Position numbers and translations under genes: made by a program | The notes under the pieces: model-generated | What the model was told of the DNA's origin: nothing | What the model saw: only the letters and a program-made list of their open reading frames with translations | Database searches by the model: none | Shown: positions 43,586 to 52,403 of the stretch, piece by piece | How the letters are laid out: the number at the start of each line of letters is the position of its first letter | How positions within the stretch are numbered: the stretch's first letter is position 1 | Assembly: GCF_014647235.1 (NCBI RefSeq) | Contig: NZ_BMOU01000001.1 | Location: forward strand, 1,034,262-1,098,261 | Length of the DNA stretch: 64,000 nucleotides | Reading direction: 5' to 3' | DNA from: Haloarcula pellucida | Lineage (GTDB): Archaea > Halobacteriota > Halobacteria > Halobacteriales > Haloarculaceae

Positions 43586-45811
43586 TTACAGGTCGTCGCT
43601 GAGCGTCGACAGCGTCGCGTCGAGGACGGCAGACTGCTCGCCGGCCAGATACCGGATGGAGCCCTCGCGGACACTCCGAGTCGCGACGCCGCCTTCCGGC
43701 ACCGCCTCCGCGACGGCGTCGGCCAGTTCGTGGAGGTCCACGTCGGCGTCGGTACGGACGTACAGCGTGTCCGTCGCGACGCCCACGACGGCGTCGACCT
43801 CGGCGCGGATCTCGCGGTGGAGTTCGTCGAGCAGGAGCGTCTCCGGCGGGAACTCGTACTGATGCGAGAAGGCGTCGGTGTCGAGGACGGCTATCTCGCT
43901 GTCCGCGACGGTCTGGACGTCGATGTTCGCGCGGGCCGTCGAGACTTCCGTGTCGACCTTCTCGCGGAACTGCTCGGCGACGTGGCCGGCGAGGCCGCCC
44001 ACGTCGTCCTCGTCGTCACCGAACACGAGGTCCGTGATGAGTTCGCGCTTGTCCTCGTAGGACTGGTAGTACGCCTCCAGCGCGACGGCCTCGCGCAGTT
44101 GCGTGACCGCCGTCTCGTCGTAGCCGGCCTCGCTGGCGGCGTCGAGGTAGGACTGCGGCGTGTCCTCCCAGACGCTCACGGCGGGCAGGTGGCGCAGGTC
44201 GTCGCGCACGTCGTCGTTGACGTGTGCGGCGACGTTCGCGGCCAGCGCCGTCGCAGTCGTCTCGGGCGCGTCGGCAAGACTCGGTGAGACGACCGCGTCC
44301 ACGGCGTCGGTCACGGCACCGTCGACGTCGATGTCGTCGATGACGACGGTCGGCGCACCGTAGACGTTCAGCAGTTCGAAGCCGTCGAGGCTCTCGCGGG
44401 TGCCGCCGGCGGCGACGAAGACGAACAGCGGCAGCGTCTCGTCGTGACGAGCCCGGTTGTCGAGCATCGTCGTGGTGTCTTTCGTCGCGTCGTCCATGTC
44501 GTAGACGCCGCCTTCGAGCGGCCGGCGGTCGAAGTAGTGGTACTGGGCGTCGGACCGTCGGTGCTGGTCGGTGACCAGCGGGAGGGCCGCGCGTTCGAGC
44601 GCGCTCCCGGCGAGGTAGCCGTCGGCCGTGTTCGCGTGGCGGACGATGACCGGGCGGTCGGTGAGGACGGCCTTCCGGATGTGGGTCGCCACCTCGACGA
44701 GGTCTTCGGAGAGGGCATCGACCGTCGAGTCGTCCGTCAGGGGGTCGACAGCCTCGGGTCGGGCCTCGTCGTCCAGCGCGTCTGCGAGTCGCTGCTCGAC
44801 GGCGTCGCGCTCGTCCGCTTCGAGGACGGTGAGGGCTGCCGTCTCGACCTGAATCTCCCCGCGTCGGCGGCGAACCTCGCCCTCGAATCGGGCCACGTCG
44901 CCCTCCTCGACGTCGGGGTAGGCGCGGACGCCCGCCTCGACGAAGGCCGCACAGTCGACCGTGCCGGTCTCGTCCTGCAGTTCGAAGACGGTCGGTCCGG
45001 ACGTCTGGCGGATGCCGACGACTTCGCCCTCCAGTCGGACGTCGTCACCGACGTGGTCGTCGAGGGTGCCGACGGCGACGACCGACAGGGCCTCGGTTGC
45101 TGCTTCCTCGGCGGCCGCTGTGGCGTCCTGTTCGTCGGCCTCGACGACGGCGGTGGCCCCGCCGGTCGACGCGGCGCTCGTCTCGTCGCTCGTTGCGTCG
45201 TCGCTCCCCTGTCCGACCGTACCGCCCGCACCGTTCACGCGGTCGGCGTCGCCGGTCTGACTGACAGCACCGGCAGACGTCTCGTCAGCATCGACAGCCG
45301 CTTCAGCCGAATCATCGGCGGGCTCGTCGACGTCTTCGGAGGTCGCTTCGGGGGACTGAGGCGACTCCTCGTCCCCGTCAGCGTTTCCCGACTGCTCTGG
45401 GGCTTCGGTCGTCTCCTCGTCTTCGTCTTCGAGGAGCGTCGAGTGCCCCACGTCGGGGTCGTCGACGAGGACGCCGCGGAACTCGCGCTCGGACTGGCGG
45501 ATGGACCAGCCGAGGTCCACGTTGCCGTTGTCACGGACGTTCTTGACCTGCACGAACACTTCGTCGCCCGAGTCCCAGTCGAGGGAGTCGAGGCGGCGGT
45601 CCAGTTCGCTCCGGTGGAGGAGGCCGGTGACGCTGTCACCGATGTCGACGAAGACGCCGAACTCGGCGAAGCCGTCGACGCTGCCGCGGTAGTATCGACC
45701 GACCGATAGCTGGTCGGGACTGGTGCCTCTGAACTCGAATACGGCATCCTCCTCGTGGAGGTCACAGATGCGTCCGTCGACGGACGTGCCGCAAATGATA
45801 CACGAACCCAT
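43586..45811 (-). CDS. S1/OB/DHH-family RecJ-like protein with degenerate active site
   Basis: A 741-residue multi-domain protein. Residues 1-30 hold a CxxC...C zinc site (CIICGTSVDGRICDLHE). An S1 domain follows at about 34-105, then an acidic low-complexity linker (about 125-245), an OB-fold (about 250-325), and a DHH/DHHA1 region from about 370 to the end. The signature positions are altered: motif I reads RHANTADGY where active enzymes have D-x-D, and the 'DHH' motif reads IDDID. It probably has a non-nuclease role, perhaps binding single-stranded nucleic acid. Archaeal homologues are linked to replication and RNA processing. Confidence 0.8.
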   Translation of the reverse strand: MGSCIICGTSVDGRICDLHEEDAVFEFRGTSPDQLSVGRYYRGSVDGFAEFGVFVDIGDSVTGLLHRSELDRRLDSLDWDSGDEVFVQVKNVRDNGNVDLGWSIRQSEREFRGVLVDDPDVGHSTLLEDEDEETTEAPEQSGNADGDEESPQSPEATSEDVDEPADDSAEAAVDADETSAGAVSQTGDADRVNGAGGTVGQGSDDATSDETSAASTGGATAVVEADEQDATAAAEEAATEALSVVAVGTLDDHVGDDVRLEGEVVGIRQTSGPTVFELQDETGTVDCAAFVEAGVRAYPDVEEGDVARFEGEVRRRRGEIQVETAALTVLEADERDAVEQRLADALDDEARPEAVDPLTDDSTVDALSEDLVEVATHIRKAVLTDRPVIVRHANTADGYLAGSALERAALPLVTDQHRRSDAQYHYFDRRPLEGGVYDMDDATKDTTTMLDNRARHDETLPLFVFVAAGGTRESLDGFELLNVYGAPTVVIDDIDVDGAVTDAVDAVVSPSLADAPETTATALAANVAAHVNDDVRDDLRHLPAVSVWEDTPQSYLDAASEAGYDETAVTQLREAVALEAYYQSYEDKRELITDLVFGDDEDDVGGLAGHVAEQFREKVDTEVSTARANIDVQTVADSEIAVLDTDAFSHQYEFPPETLLLDELHREIRAEVDAVVGVATDTLYVRTDADVDLHELADAVAEAVPEGGVATRSVREGSIRYLAGEQSAVLDATLSTLSDDL

Positions 45812-45876
45812 TGCCCGGACGAAGCGCTTCGGGCCTAAAACTGTTGTCGAATTACGCGCGAGGGTGAGGCCGACTC

Positions 45877-46140
45877 TCAGTCGAACAGCTCGCTCTCGGA
45901 TTCGAGCAGTTCGAGCCCCTCAGCGACCGCTCTGGCCTGTTCGGGGAACAGCGCGACCTCTATCTCGCTGCCCTGTTCGTCCTCGAAGGCGAGTTTCACG
46001 CGCTTGTCACCGTACTCGCGAACGTCGACGCCCTCGACGTCGTACATCTTGATCGTCGCCTGCTTGTTCGACGGGCCGACGTTCTTGAACGCGCCGTCTT
46101 TCAGTTCGAGCATGAACTGCTCGATGTCGAGACTGAGCAT
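45877..46140 (-). CDS. Conserved haloarchaeal protein, 87 residues
   Basis: An acidic soluble protein with beta-rich sequence KQATIKMYDVEGVDVREYG, then VKLAFEDEQGSEIEVALF and a final helix. No family known to me. It is 65 bases downstream-to-upstream of the DHH gene on the same strand, so perhaps in one transcript. Confidence 0.65.
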   Translation of the reverse strand: MLSLDIEQFMLELKDGAFKNVGPSNKQATIKMYDVEGVDVREYGDKRVKLAFEDEQGSEIEVALFPEQARAVAEGLELLESESELFD

Positions 46141-46164
46141 GCCGACACTGCGCGGTGCAGACGC

Positions 46165-46797
46165 CTAAAACCCCGCACTACCGAGGAGCCAAAGCGCCGC
46201 GTCGAACCCGCGAAACCCGTAGCCAAAGACGATGGCAGCGGGCAGGGCCGCGACCGCGGCGGCGATGCCGATCCGCAGGTCGTGGATGACCGAGGTCCCG
46301 ACGACGTAGAGGGCCGCGCCCCACGCCGTCACGAGCACCCGGAGTTCCGGCGACGGAAGGCCGGCCAGCAGGCACGGCGCCATCGCGTAGCACATGACCT
46401 GTACCGTCTCGCTGACGCCGCCGCGGTCCGGCGCGACGGGCAGCAACAGGAGCGTCTGGAGTGCCGCCGTCAGGTGGACCGTCGCTGGCGTGACGAAGAC
46501 GATGACGGCGAGCAGTGCCAGTACCGCGATGCCGGGCGTGAAATCGCCGATGGCGGGGTAGAGGAACGGCCCCGTGGAGACGAGGCCGCGCCGCGCGAGG
46601 TCGACGACGAGGAACCGACTCGCCTCCTCGACGAGGACGACCATCGCCGCGAACACCAGCCCCGGCGCCTGATCACCGGGCGCGACGCCGGTCCGGAAGA
46701 ACCGCCGCGGCCGGATCAGAATCTCGGCCCACGCGCGCAACAGCGCACTCGGCCCCCTGTCGCGCCCGCCCGTCGGGTTCTCGACCCACTGTGTCAC
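46165..46797 (-). CDS. Yip1-domain membrane protein
   Basis: A 210-residue membrane protein with about five or six helices. The opening WAEILIRPRRFFRTGVAPGDQAPGLVFA is the N-terminal pattern of prokaryotic Yip1 proteins. Function in archaea is unknown. It overlaps nothing and lies 24 bases after the 87-residue gene's start region on the same strand. Confidence 0.8.
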   Translation of the reverse strand: MTQWVENPTGGRDRGPSALLRAWAEILIRPRRFFRTGVAPGDQAPGLVFAAMVVLVEEASRFLVVDLARRGLVSTGPFLYPAIGDFTPGIAVLALLAVIVFVTPATVHLTAALQTLLLLPVAPDRGGVSETVQVMCYAMAPCLLAGLPSPELRVLVTAWGAALYVVGTSVIHDLRIGIAAAVAALPAAIVFGYGFRGFDAALWLLGSAGF

Positions 46798-46869
46798 GAG
46801 CCAACGTAGCGACTGAGCGAGTAAGACGGTTGCGAGTCAGGGTCGTCGGCGCGGTTGCACTCCGGTCAG

Positions 46870-47448
46870 TTAATCGTCTGCCCCGACGTTCTCCGTGCTC
46901 TCGAGGCACGGCGGGTCGGGTTCGATGTTGGCGTACTGGACCGCTTCCTCGCCGAGCGTCGCGACGCGGTCCTCGACGTCGGCGTCGACGATTTCGCCGT
47001 TCTCGACGCTGTTTCTGGCCTGTGGGATGGCGGCCTGATGCGGGATGACCCAGCAGTTCAGCGCCCGACACACCGACCGGAGGTGTTCGAGCGCGGTGAT
47101 GGGAAAGCTCCCGCCGGCGACGGCGAGCAGGCCCACCGTCTTGTTCTCGAACTCGTCGAATCCGCAGTAGTCGAGCGCGTTCTTCAGCGGTGCGGAGTAC
47201 GACCCGTGATACACCGGCGTCCCGAGGAGGATAGCGTCGGCTTCGCGTACTGCGTCGGTGAGTTCGGGAGCGTCACCCGCTTTTCCGTCGTCTGCGTCGA
47301 AGACGGGGAGGTCGAACTCGCGGAGGTCGAGCAGTTCGGTCGTCGCGCCCGCCTCTCGCGCCGCGTCGAGTGCGCGTTCGACGCCGACGCGCGTGTAGCT
47401 ATCGTCACGGAGGCTGCCGGCGACACCGACGACGTGGGGTCGGGACAT
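46870..47448 (-). CDS. NADPH-dependent FMN reductase family protein
   Basis: A 192-residue flavodoxin-like reductase. It opens with VVGVAGSLRDDSYTRVGV (phosphate loop for FMN) and has GTPVYHGSYSAPLKNALDYCG and LLAVAGGSFPITALEHLRSV, typical of azoreductase/chromate-reductase relatives. It likely reduces quinones or flavins with NADPH. Confidence 0.88.
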   Translation of the reverse strand: MSRPHVVGVAGSLRDDSYTRVGVERALDAAREAGATTELLDLREFDLPVFDADDGKAGDAPELTDAVREADAILLGTPVYHGSYSAPLKNALDYCGFDEFENKTVGLLAVAGGSFPITALEHLRSVCRALNCWVIPHQAAIPQARNSVENGEIVDADVEDRVATLGEEAVQYANIEPDPPCLESTENVGADD

Positions 47449-47629
47449 GTATAGGGCGAGTCGCGCGTCGAGTAAAGGGATAGCGGAACGGTACTGGTCG
47501 ATGAGTCTGACAGATTGCCGACGCCCTCGCCATCGGTGACGCGGCCAGGAGAGGTGGTCTGCTGGTCGTCGGCGTCACGAGGATCCCGAGCTCGACGGAG
47601 CACGACAGTCTGCCGGTTTCAGCCGGTCG

Positions 47630-48607
47630 TCAGCGGTCCAGCGCGACGACAGTCGTCCCGTCTGTCTCGCCGACAGAGACGAGGCCGTCCTCGGCGAGGT
47701 CACCGACGAGGTCCCGAAGCCACTCGCGCCCGTACTCGCCGTCGGGTGCGTAGTCGACGCGGACGCGGGGACCGAGGTCGTCGAGGGTCAGTTCGTCGTA
47801 CTCGTTGAGGACGTTGATCACGCGCCCGCGGAACTGCCGACGGCTCCCCTCGAAGCTCGGCTGTGTGGGGACGTCGGGTGCGGTGAAGTCGCCGGTCTGG
47901 TAGGCGTGACACCACTCGCGCCACGGACACTGCGCGCCGTCGCAGTCGGGCGTCTTCTCGCAGGCGACGCCGCCGAGTTCCATGACGGCGTTGTTCCAGA
48001 CGCGAGACTCGCCCTCGGGCATGAGTCGCTGGGCGACCGTCTCGAAGGCATCGTCGTCGTCCGGGACGCCGAAGGCGCGGTATAGCACGCGCTTGACGTT
48101 CGTGTCGACGACTGCGTCCCCGTTGTTGAACGCGAAGGAGGCGACTGCGTTGGCGGTGTAGGGACCGACGCCCATCAACTCCGAGAGGCCGTCCGGGTCC
48201 CGTGGCCACTCGCCGTCAGCGGTGGTTTCACCGCCGTTTCGAGGGCGGTCCGACGGACCGGCTTCGCCCTCCACGACCTGTCGAGCGGCCTCGTGGAGGT
48301 ACTTCGCTCGGTTGTTGTACCCCAGCGAGTGACTGGTCCAGAAGCCGACCACGTCGCCCCGGTCGGCCGCCGCGAGAGCCTCTGCGGTCGGCCAGCGGTC
48401 CAGAAAGTCCCGCCACGCGTCGACGACGCGGTCGAGTTGGGTCTGCTGGCTCATCACCTCGGAGACGAGAATCTCGTAGGGGTCCTCGGTCTGTCGCCAC
48501 GGGTACTCGCGGTGGTCGGTCTCGTACCACTCGACGAGCGCCCGCTGGATCGCTTCGAGGTCCGCGGGCACCTCACCCGGCACGTCCGTCGCCGACTGCT
48601 CGCTCAT
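47630..48607 (-). CDS. mutY: A/G-specific adenine DNA glycosylase
   Basis: A 325-residue HhH-GPD glycosylase that removes adenine opposite 8-oxo-guanine. Visible are the catalytic E in EVMSQQTQLDRV (about residue 50), the helix-hairpin-helix LMGVGPYTANAV with the catalytic D in VDTNVKRVL, and the 4Fe-4S site CEKTPDC...QCPWREWC (C-x5-C-x4-C-x5-C as read). In frame between conserved blocks is GEAGPSDRPRNGGETTADGE, encoded by the double-hairpin unit at 48221-48260. That stretch is not part of the normal family alignment. Confidence 0.93.
   Translation of the reverse strand: MSEQSATDVPGEVPADLEAIQRALVEWYETDHREYPWRQTEDPYEILVSEVMSQQTQLDRVVDAWRDFLDRWPTAEALAAADRGDVVGFWTSHSLGYNNRAKYLHEAARQVVEGEAGPSDRPRNGGETTADGEWPRDPDGLSELMGVGPYTANAVASFAFNNGDAVVDTNVKRVLYRAFGVPDDDDAFETVAQRLMPEGESRVWNNAVMELGGVACEKTPDCDGAQCPWREWCHAYQTGDFTAPDVPTQPSFEGSRRQFRGRVINVLNEYDELTLDDLGPRVRVDYAPDGEYGREWLRDLVGDLAEDGLVSVGETDGTTVVALDR
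48221..48260. repeat. In-frame double-hairpin unit, copy B (inside mutY)
   Basis: GGTGGTTTCACCGCC (48221-48235), GTTTCG, then CGGTCC-GAC-GGACCG (48246-48260, perfect 6-bp stem with three-base loop). The order of parts is the same as in rqcH at 31680-31722, including the 18-base stretch that encodes RNGGET. Confidence 0.65.
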
Positions 48608-48652
48608 TGCCCACTCGTTCGTCCCGTCCCGGTTTGTGTGTGGTGGTTACGG

Positions 48653-50575
48653 TCAGTCGTCGTCGGTCGTCGCCCACTCGAAGGCCGACGCCTCCCACCC
48701 GTGGTCGTCGCGGTCGAACACGTCCGCGAAGACGAACATCGCGCCGTCCTCGTAGGTGGTGTCGACGTAGAGCCGCCACCCGTGTGCCTCGGCGATCGTC
48801 TTGACGATGGACAGGCCCAGACCGGTGCCGCCCTCGCTGTCGGTGTGGCCGTACTCGAAGATGTCGTCGACCGCGTCCTCCGGGATGCCGGGCCCATCGT
48901 CGGCGACGTAGAAACCGTCGCTCAGCGTCCCCAGTTCGACGGTCGCTTCCTCCCCGACGTGGTCGATGGCGTTTCGGAACAGGTTCTCGAAGGCCCGCAG
49001 GAGGCGGGACCGGTCGGCCTCGATGGGGCGACTCTCCGCCACCACGATGCTGGCGTCCTTGCTGTCGACGTTCGCCCACGCGTCGCGGGCGACGTCGCCG
49101 AGGTGGACGCGCTCTGTCTCCTCGACGCTCGCGCCCTCGCGGGTGAGCGTGAGGACGTCCTCGATGATGGACTCGATGCGGTCGTGTGCCCCCTCCAGTT
49201 TGTGTACGTGACGCTGGAGGGCGTCCGTCTCGACGCCGTCCGCGGCCAGCGTGTCGAACTGCGCCGAGAGCAGATTGGCGTGGCCACGAGCGACCGTCAG
49301 CGGGTTCCGCAGGTCGTGTGACAGCGTCGAGGCGAACTGGTCGAGGCGGTCGTTCTGACGTTGGAGTTCGCGTCTCGACCGCTCTGTGGCCTCCCGCGCC
49401 TCGTGGGCCTGGCGCAGCTGCTCGCGTGTCCTGTCACGCATCCCCTCGACGGCGGCGTAGAGCCTGCCCACCTCGTCTCGTCGGGCCGTCGAGAGGTCGG
49501 CGTCGAGGTCACCCTGCTCCATCGCTCTGACTCGCCGGGTCAACCTCGTGAGCGGCCCGACCGTCCACCGAGTGAGGAACAGACCGACGGCACCGAGCGA
49601 CAGGACCGTCACCGCGAGTATCGCCGCCGCGGTCAGCCCGACGACTCGCGTCGGCCGGGCGAAGACGTCTCGCTCGGCGGCCGTCGCGACGACCCACTGT
49701 GTACCGTCCACCGGCGCGTACGCCACCACGGCGTCACCGCGCGTCGCGGTCACCGCTGTCCCGTTGGTGACCGCGTCCATCCTCGATTCCGGGGCCGTCT
49801 CGGGGACGATATCCGAGTCGCTCGCGAACACCGCCTCGCCCGCCTCGCCGAAGACGGTCAGCGGCGTCGACCCGCCGCTCAACCGTCGCTCGTCCACCGT
49901 CCCGACCACGACGAGGACGGCATCGCGGCCGGGAACGGGACTCGCGAACGCGAGCGCCGGACCATCCGAACTGTCGTAGGCCCGTTCAGAGTGGACGACG
50001 CCGTCGTCGCCGTCGTCGCCGTTCGCCGCTGCCACGACCGGCCGCCACGCCGGCCCGGTTCTGGCGAGCAACCCACCCTCTACGGACTCGTTCGTACTGA
50101 CGGCGACGGTGCCCCGCACGCCTGCCGTCTCGACGTAGTGGACCGCTGTCACGCTGTCGCTATCCGTCGTAGGACCGTTGCGGAGAAACCGACGTATTCG
50201 TGTCTCGTTGTCCGACTGGAGCGCTGCCGCGTTCGAGAGGGTTCGGGTCCGCACGCGGAGCGCGTCGTGCCACCCGCCGACCGCTTCGGCCTGAACCGTC
50301 GCCGTCGTCCGCAAGTCGCCGATCCTCTCGGACTCCGTGGTCTGGTGGGCGATCCCGTAGCTTGCGACGCCGGTCGCGGCGACGAGGAGGACCACGACAC
50401 CGAACGCGACGGCGACGGTGCCGCCGTATCGACGGCTGATAATCGCGAGACTGCAGCCGTCTCCGAGACGGGCGTCAGCGCTGTCGCTCGACCGGTCGTC
50501 TACGTCCCCCGAATCCCCGTTCTGGCCGCCTATCCGGCGACCGCCGTCGTCGCGTCCTGTCATGCGAACTCGCAC
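48653..50575 (-). CDS. Sensor histidine kinase with extracellular domain and HAMP
   Basis: A 640-residue membrane kinase. An N-terminal hydrophilic stretch is followed by a first helix (about 53-75), a ~235-residue exported sensor domain (Cache-like by length), a second helix (about 310-333), a HAMP linker with LTRLTRRVRAMEQGDL, then STLSHDLRNPLTVARGHA with the phospho-accepting H at about 421. The ATPase part has NLFRNAIDHV (N box), DDGPGIP (G1) and GGTGLGLSI (G2). The stimulus is unknown. No receiver gene adjoins. Confidence 0.9.
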   Translation of the reverse strand: MRVRMTGRDDGGRRIGGQNGDSGDVDDRSSDSADARLGDGCSLAIISRRYGGTVAVAFGVVVLLVAATGVASYGIAHQTTESERIGDLRTTATVQAEAVGGWHDALRVRTRTLSNAAALQSDNETRIRRFLRNGPTTDSDSVTAVHYVETAGVRGTVAVSTNESVEGGLLARTGPAWRPVVAAANGDDGDDGVVHSERAYDSSDGPALAFASPVPGRDAVLVVVGTVDERRLSGGSTPLTVFGEAGEAVFASDSDIVPETAPESRMDAVTNGTAVTATRGDAVVAYAPVDGTQWVVATAAERDVFARPTRVVGLTAAAILAVTVLSLGAVGLFLTRWTVGPLTRLTRRVRAMEQGDLDADLSTARRDEVGRLYAAVEGMRDRTREQLRQAHEAREATERSRRELQRQNDRLDQFASTLSHDLRNPLTVARGHANLLSAQFDTLAADGVETDALQRHVHKLEGAHDRIESIIEDVLTLTREGASVEETERVHLGDVARDAWANVDSKDASIVVAESRPIEADRSRLLRAFENLFRNAIDHVGEEATVELGTLSDGFYVADDGPGIPEDAVDDIFEYGHTDSEGGTGLGLSIVKTIAEAHGWRLYVDTTYEDGAMFVFADVFDRDDHGWEASAFEWATTDDD

Positions 50576-50717
50576 ACACCGGGCCCCCGACCCGAGCGTT
50601 ACGTGGTTTCACATCCCCTATCACGTATAAGATTTGGTTTTCTAGGACCGATACTAACGGTGGCTCTCGCCCCGTCGAGTCGCAAAGCGTTTCCGCGCGG
50701 TTCGCCTTCGACCGGAC

Positions 50718-51047
50718 ATGACTCTCGAAGACCTTCAGGACGACGTCGAGAAGCGATACGCCGAGTTCGGCGAGGACCTCTCCGTCTCGCTCGACGGCGA
50801 GACGCGCAACGAACTCGCGATGCTGTCGGTCGCACTCGACCCCGAGGACGCCGACGAACTCGTCCATCGGGCGGTTCACATGCTGTTCCAGTCGATGGTC
50901 GATCGCGGGCAGTTGGACTTTCACCTCCGCTCTAGCTACGACGCCACGTACGACGAGTACCTCTCGGGGATGACCTTCGACGAGATGACCGGCGGGAACC
51001 AGTTCCCGCAGGCAGAGGACAACGACGACCGGCGCTATCAGTTCTGA
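50718..51047 (+). CDS. Conserved haloarchaeal protein, 109 residues
   Basis: An acidic helical protein beginning MTLEDLQDDVEKRYAEFGED and with LSVALDPEDADELVHRAVHM. No family known to me. It converges with the MgtC/DUF4010 gene five bases away. Confidence 0.7.
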   Translation: MTLEDLQDDVEKRYAEFGEDLSVSLDGETRNELAMLSVALDPEDADELVHRAVHMLFQSMVDRGQLDFHLRSSYDATYDEYLSGMTFDEMTGGNQFPQAEDNDDRRYQF

Positions 51048-51052
51048 ACGGC

Positions 51053-52321
51053 CTAGGCCAGCATCGCGACGACCGTCAGACTCGCGCCACCGAGGACGAC
51101 TGAACTCCAGAGCGCGACGCGGGAGGCGAACTTCCGGTTGGGCCCGGGTGCCGTCAGCGCCGCCTTGACGACGATACTGGCCGCCGTGGCCACGAGAATC
51201 GCGACCATCGCCGTCTGCTCACCGATAGCCCCGCCGCGGTACAGGAGGACCGCGGAGGTGGTCGCGCCCGCACTGGAGACGAGGCCGCTCAGCGCCGAGG
51301 TGACGTAGAGTCCGGCCGTGCCGAACCGCGCGCTGGCGACGCCCCCGACGACGACGACCAGCAGGAACACGCCGCCAAAAGCGAGCGCATTCTGCAGGGA
51401 GAACGGACTGTCGAGTTCCATGTCGACCGTCTCGCCCCAGTCCGCCGTGTGGGCGGCGACCACGACACTCCCGACGATGACCGCCGAGAGCGGGACGACG
51501 GCAGCCAGCAACAGGCCGTGTTCGAACGAGAACACGACGGCGATGAGGAGGTTCCGAAGCGCCATCGCGGCGTCGGCGAGCAGGATTGCCGCGACGGCGT
51601 ACGACGTCGCCTCTGGCCGCTGTCGGACGTGATCGAGCATCGTCCCGACGACGGCCGTCGAGGAGGCGAGGCCGCCGAAGAAGCCGGTGATGGCGATACC
51701 GCGGCCGCCGTAGCTCTGGACGACGGCGTAGTTGACGATGCCGATGCCCGCGACGAACACGACCATCAACCAGATAACCCGGAGTTCGACGGTGATGTCG
51801 AGCAACCCGCCGGGCACCGCCACCGGGTCGGCGGGGAGCAGCGGATAGACGACGAACGCGATGATGGCGAACTCCGTCGCGGCCCGCAACTCCTGTCGCG
51901 AGAGCCCCCACGCGAAACTGTGCAGTTCGCGTTTGAGGACGAGCAACAGCGACGAGAGTACGGCGACGGTGACGCCTTCGAGCGTGTAGCCGCTCGCGAT
52001 GAGCGCGCCCACGCCGTAGGCGACCAGCATCGACACCGACGTCGTCAGCGAGAGTCGGTCGTCCTCCTGTAAGAGTCCCTGTACGGCCAGTAACACGCCC
52101 TGAACGATGACGAGGACACCACCGACGACGAGGAGAACCTCGCTGCCGACGATGGTGAACACCGCCGCGAGGAGACTGATGAGCGCGAACGTGCGGATGC
52201 CCGCCGTCTTCTGTGACCACTCCCGCTCCAGCCCGAGAAACATACCCAGCGCGCCCGCTAAGAGGATGCGAAGAACGGCCGTATCGACCGGAAACGACGA
52301 CAACTGTATCGGAACGCTCAC
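51053..52321 (-). CDS. MgtC/SapB plus DUF4010 membrane protein
   Basis: A 422-residue membrane protein. The first ~140 residues follow MgtC/SapB: ILLAGALGMFLGLEREWSQKTAGIRTFAL and the paired helices after it. The rest is DUF4010, with many small-residue helices. The combined MgtC-DUF4010 form is common in archaea. Magnesium or other cation homeostasis is suggested only by analogy. Confidence 0.86.
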   Translation of the reverse strand: MSVPIQLSSFPVDTAVLRILLAGALGMFLGLEREWSQKTAGIRTFALISLLAAVFTIVGSEVLLVVGGVLVIVQGVLLAVQGLLQEDDRLSLTTSVSMLVAYGVGALIASGYTLEGVTVAVLSSLLLVLKRELHSFAWGLSRQELRAATEFAIIAFVVYPLLPADPVAVPGGLLDITVELRVIWLMVVFVAGIGIVNYAVVQSYGGRGIAITGFFGGLASSTAVVGTMLDHVRQRPEATSYAVAAILLADAAMALRNLLIAVVFSFEHGLLLAAVVPLSAVIVGSVVVAAHTADWGETVDMELDSPFSLQNALAFGGVFLLVVVVGGVASARFGTAGLYVTSALSGLVSSAGATTSAVLLYRGGAIGEQTAMVAILVATAASIVVKAALTAPGPNRKFASRVALWSSVVLGGASLTVVAMLA

Positions 52322-52403
52322 ACAACCGCTACTCGGCCGGAGGGTAAAGTATTCGGGTCAGCGACAGCACACCTTTTTGCCGGGCGGGGTGAAACCGGGA
52401 GTA

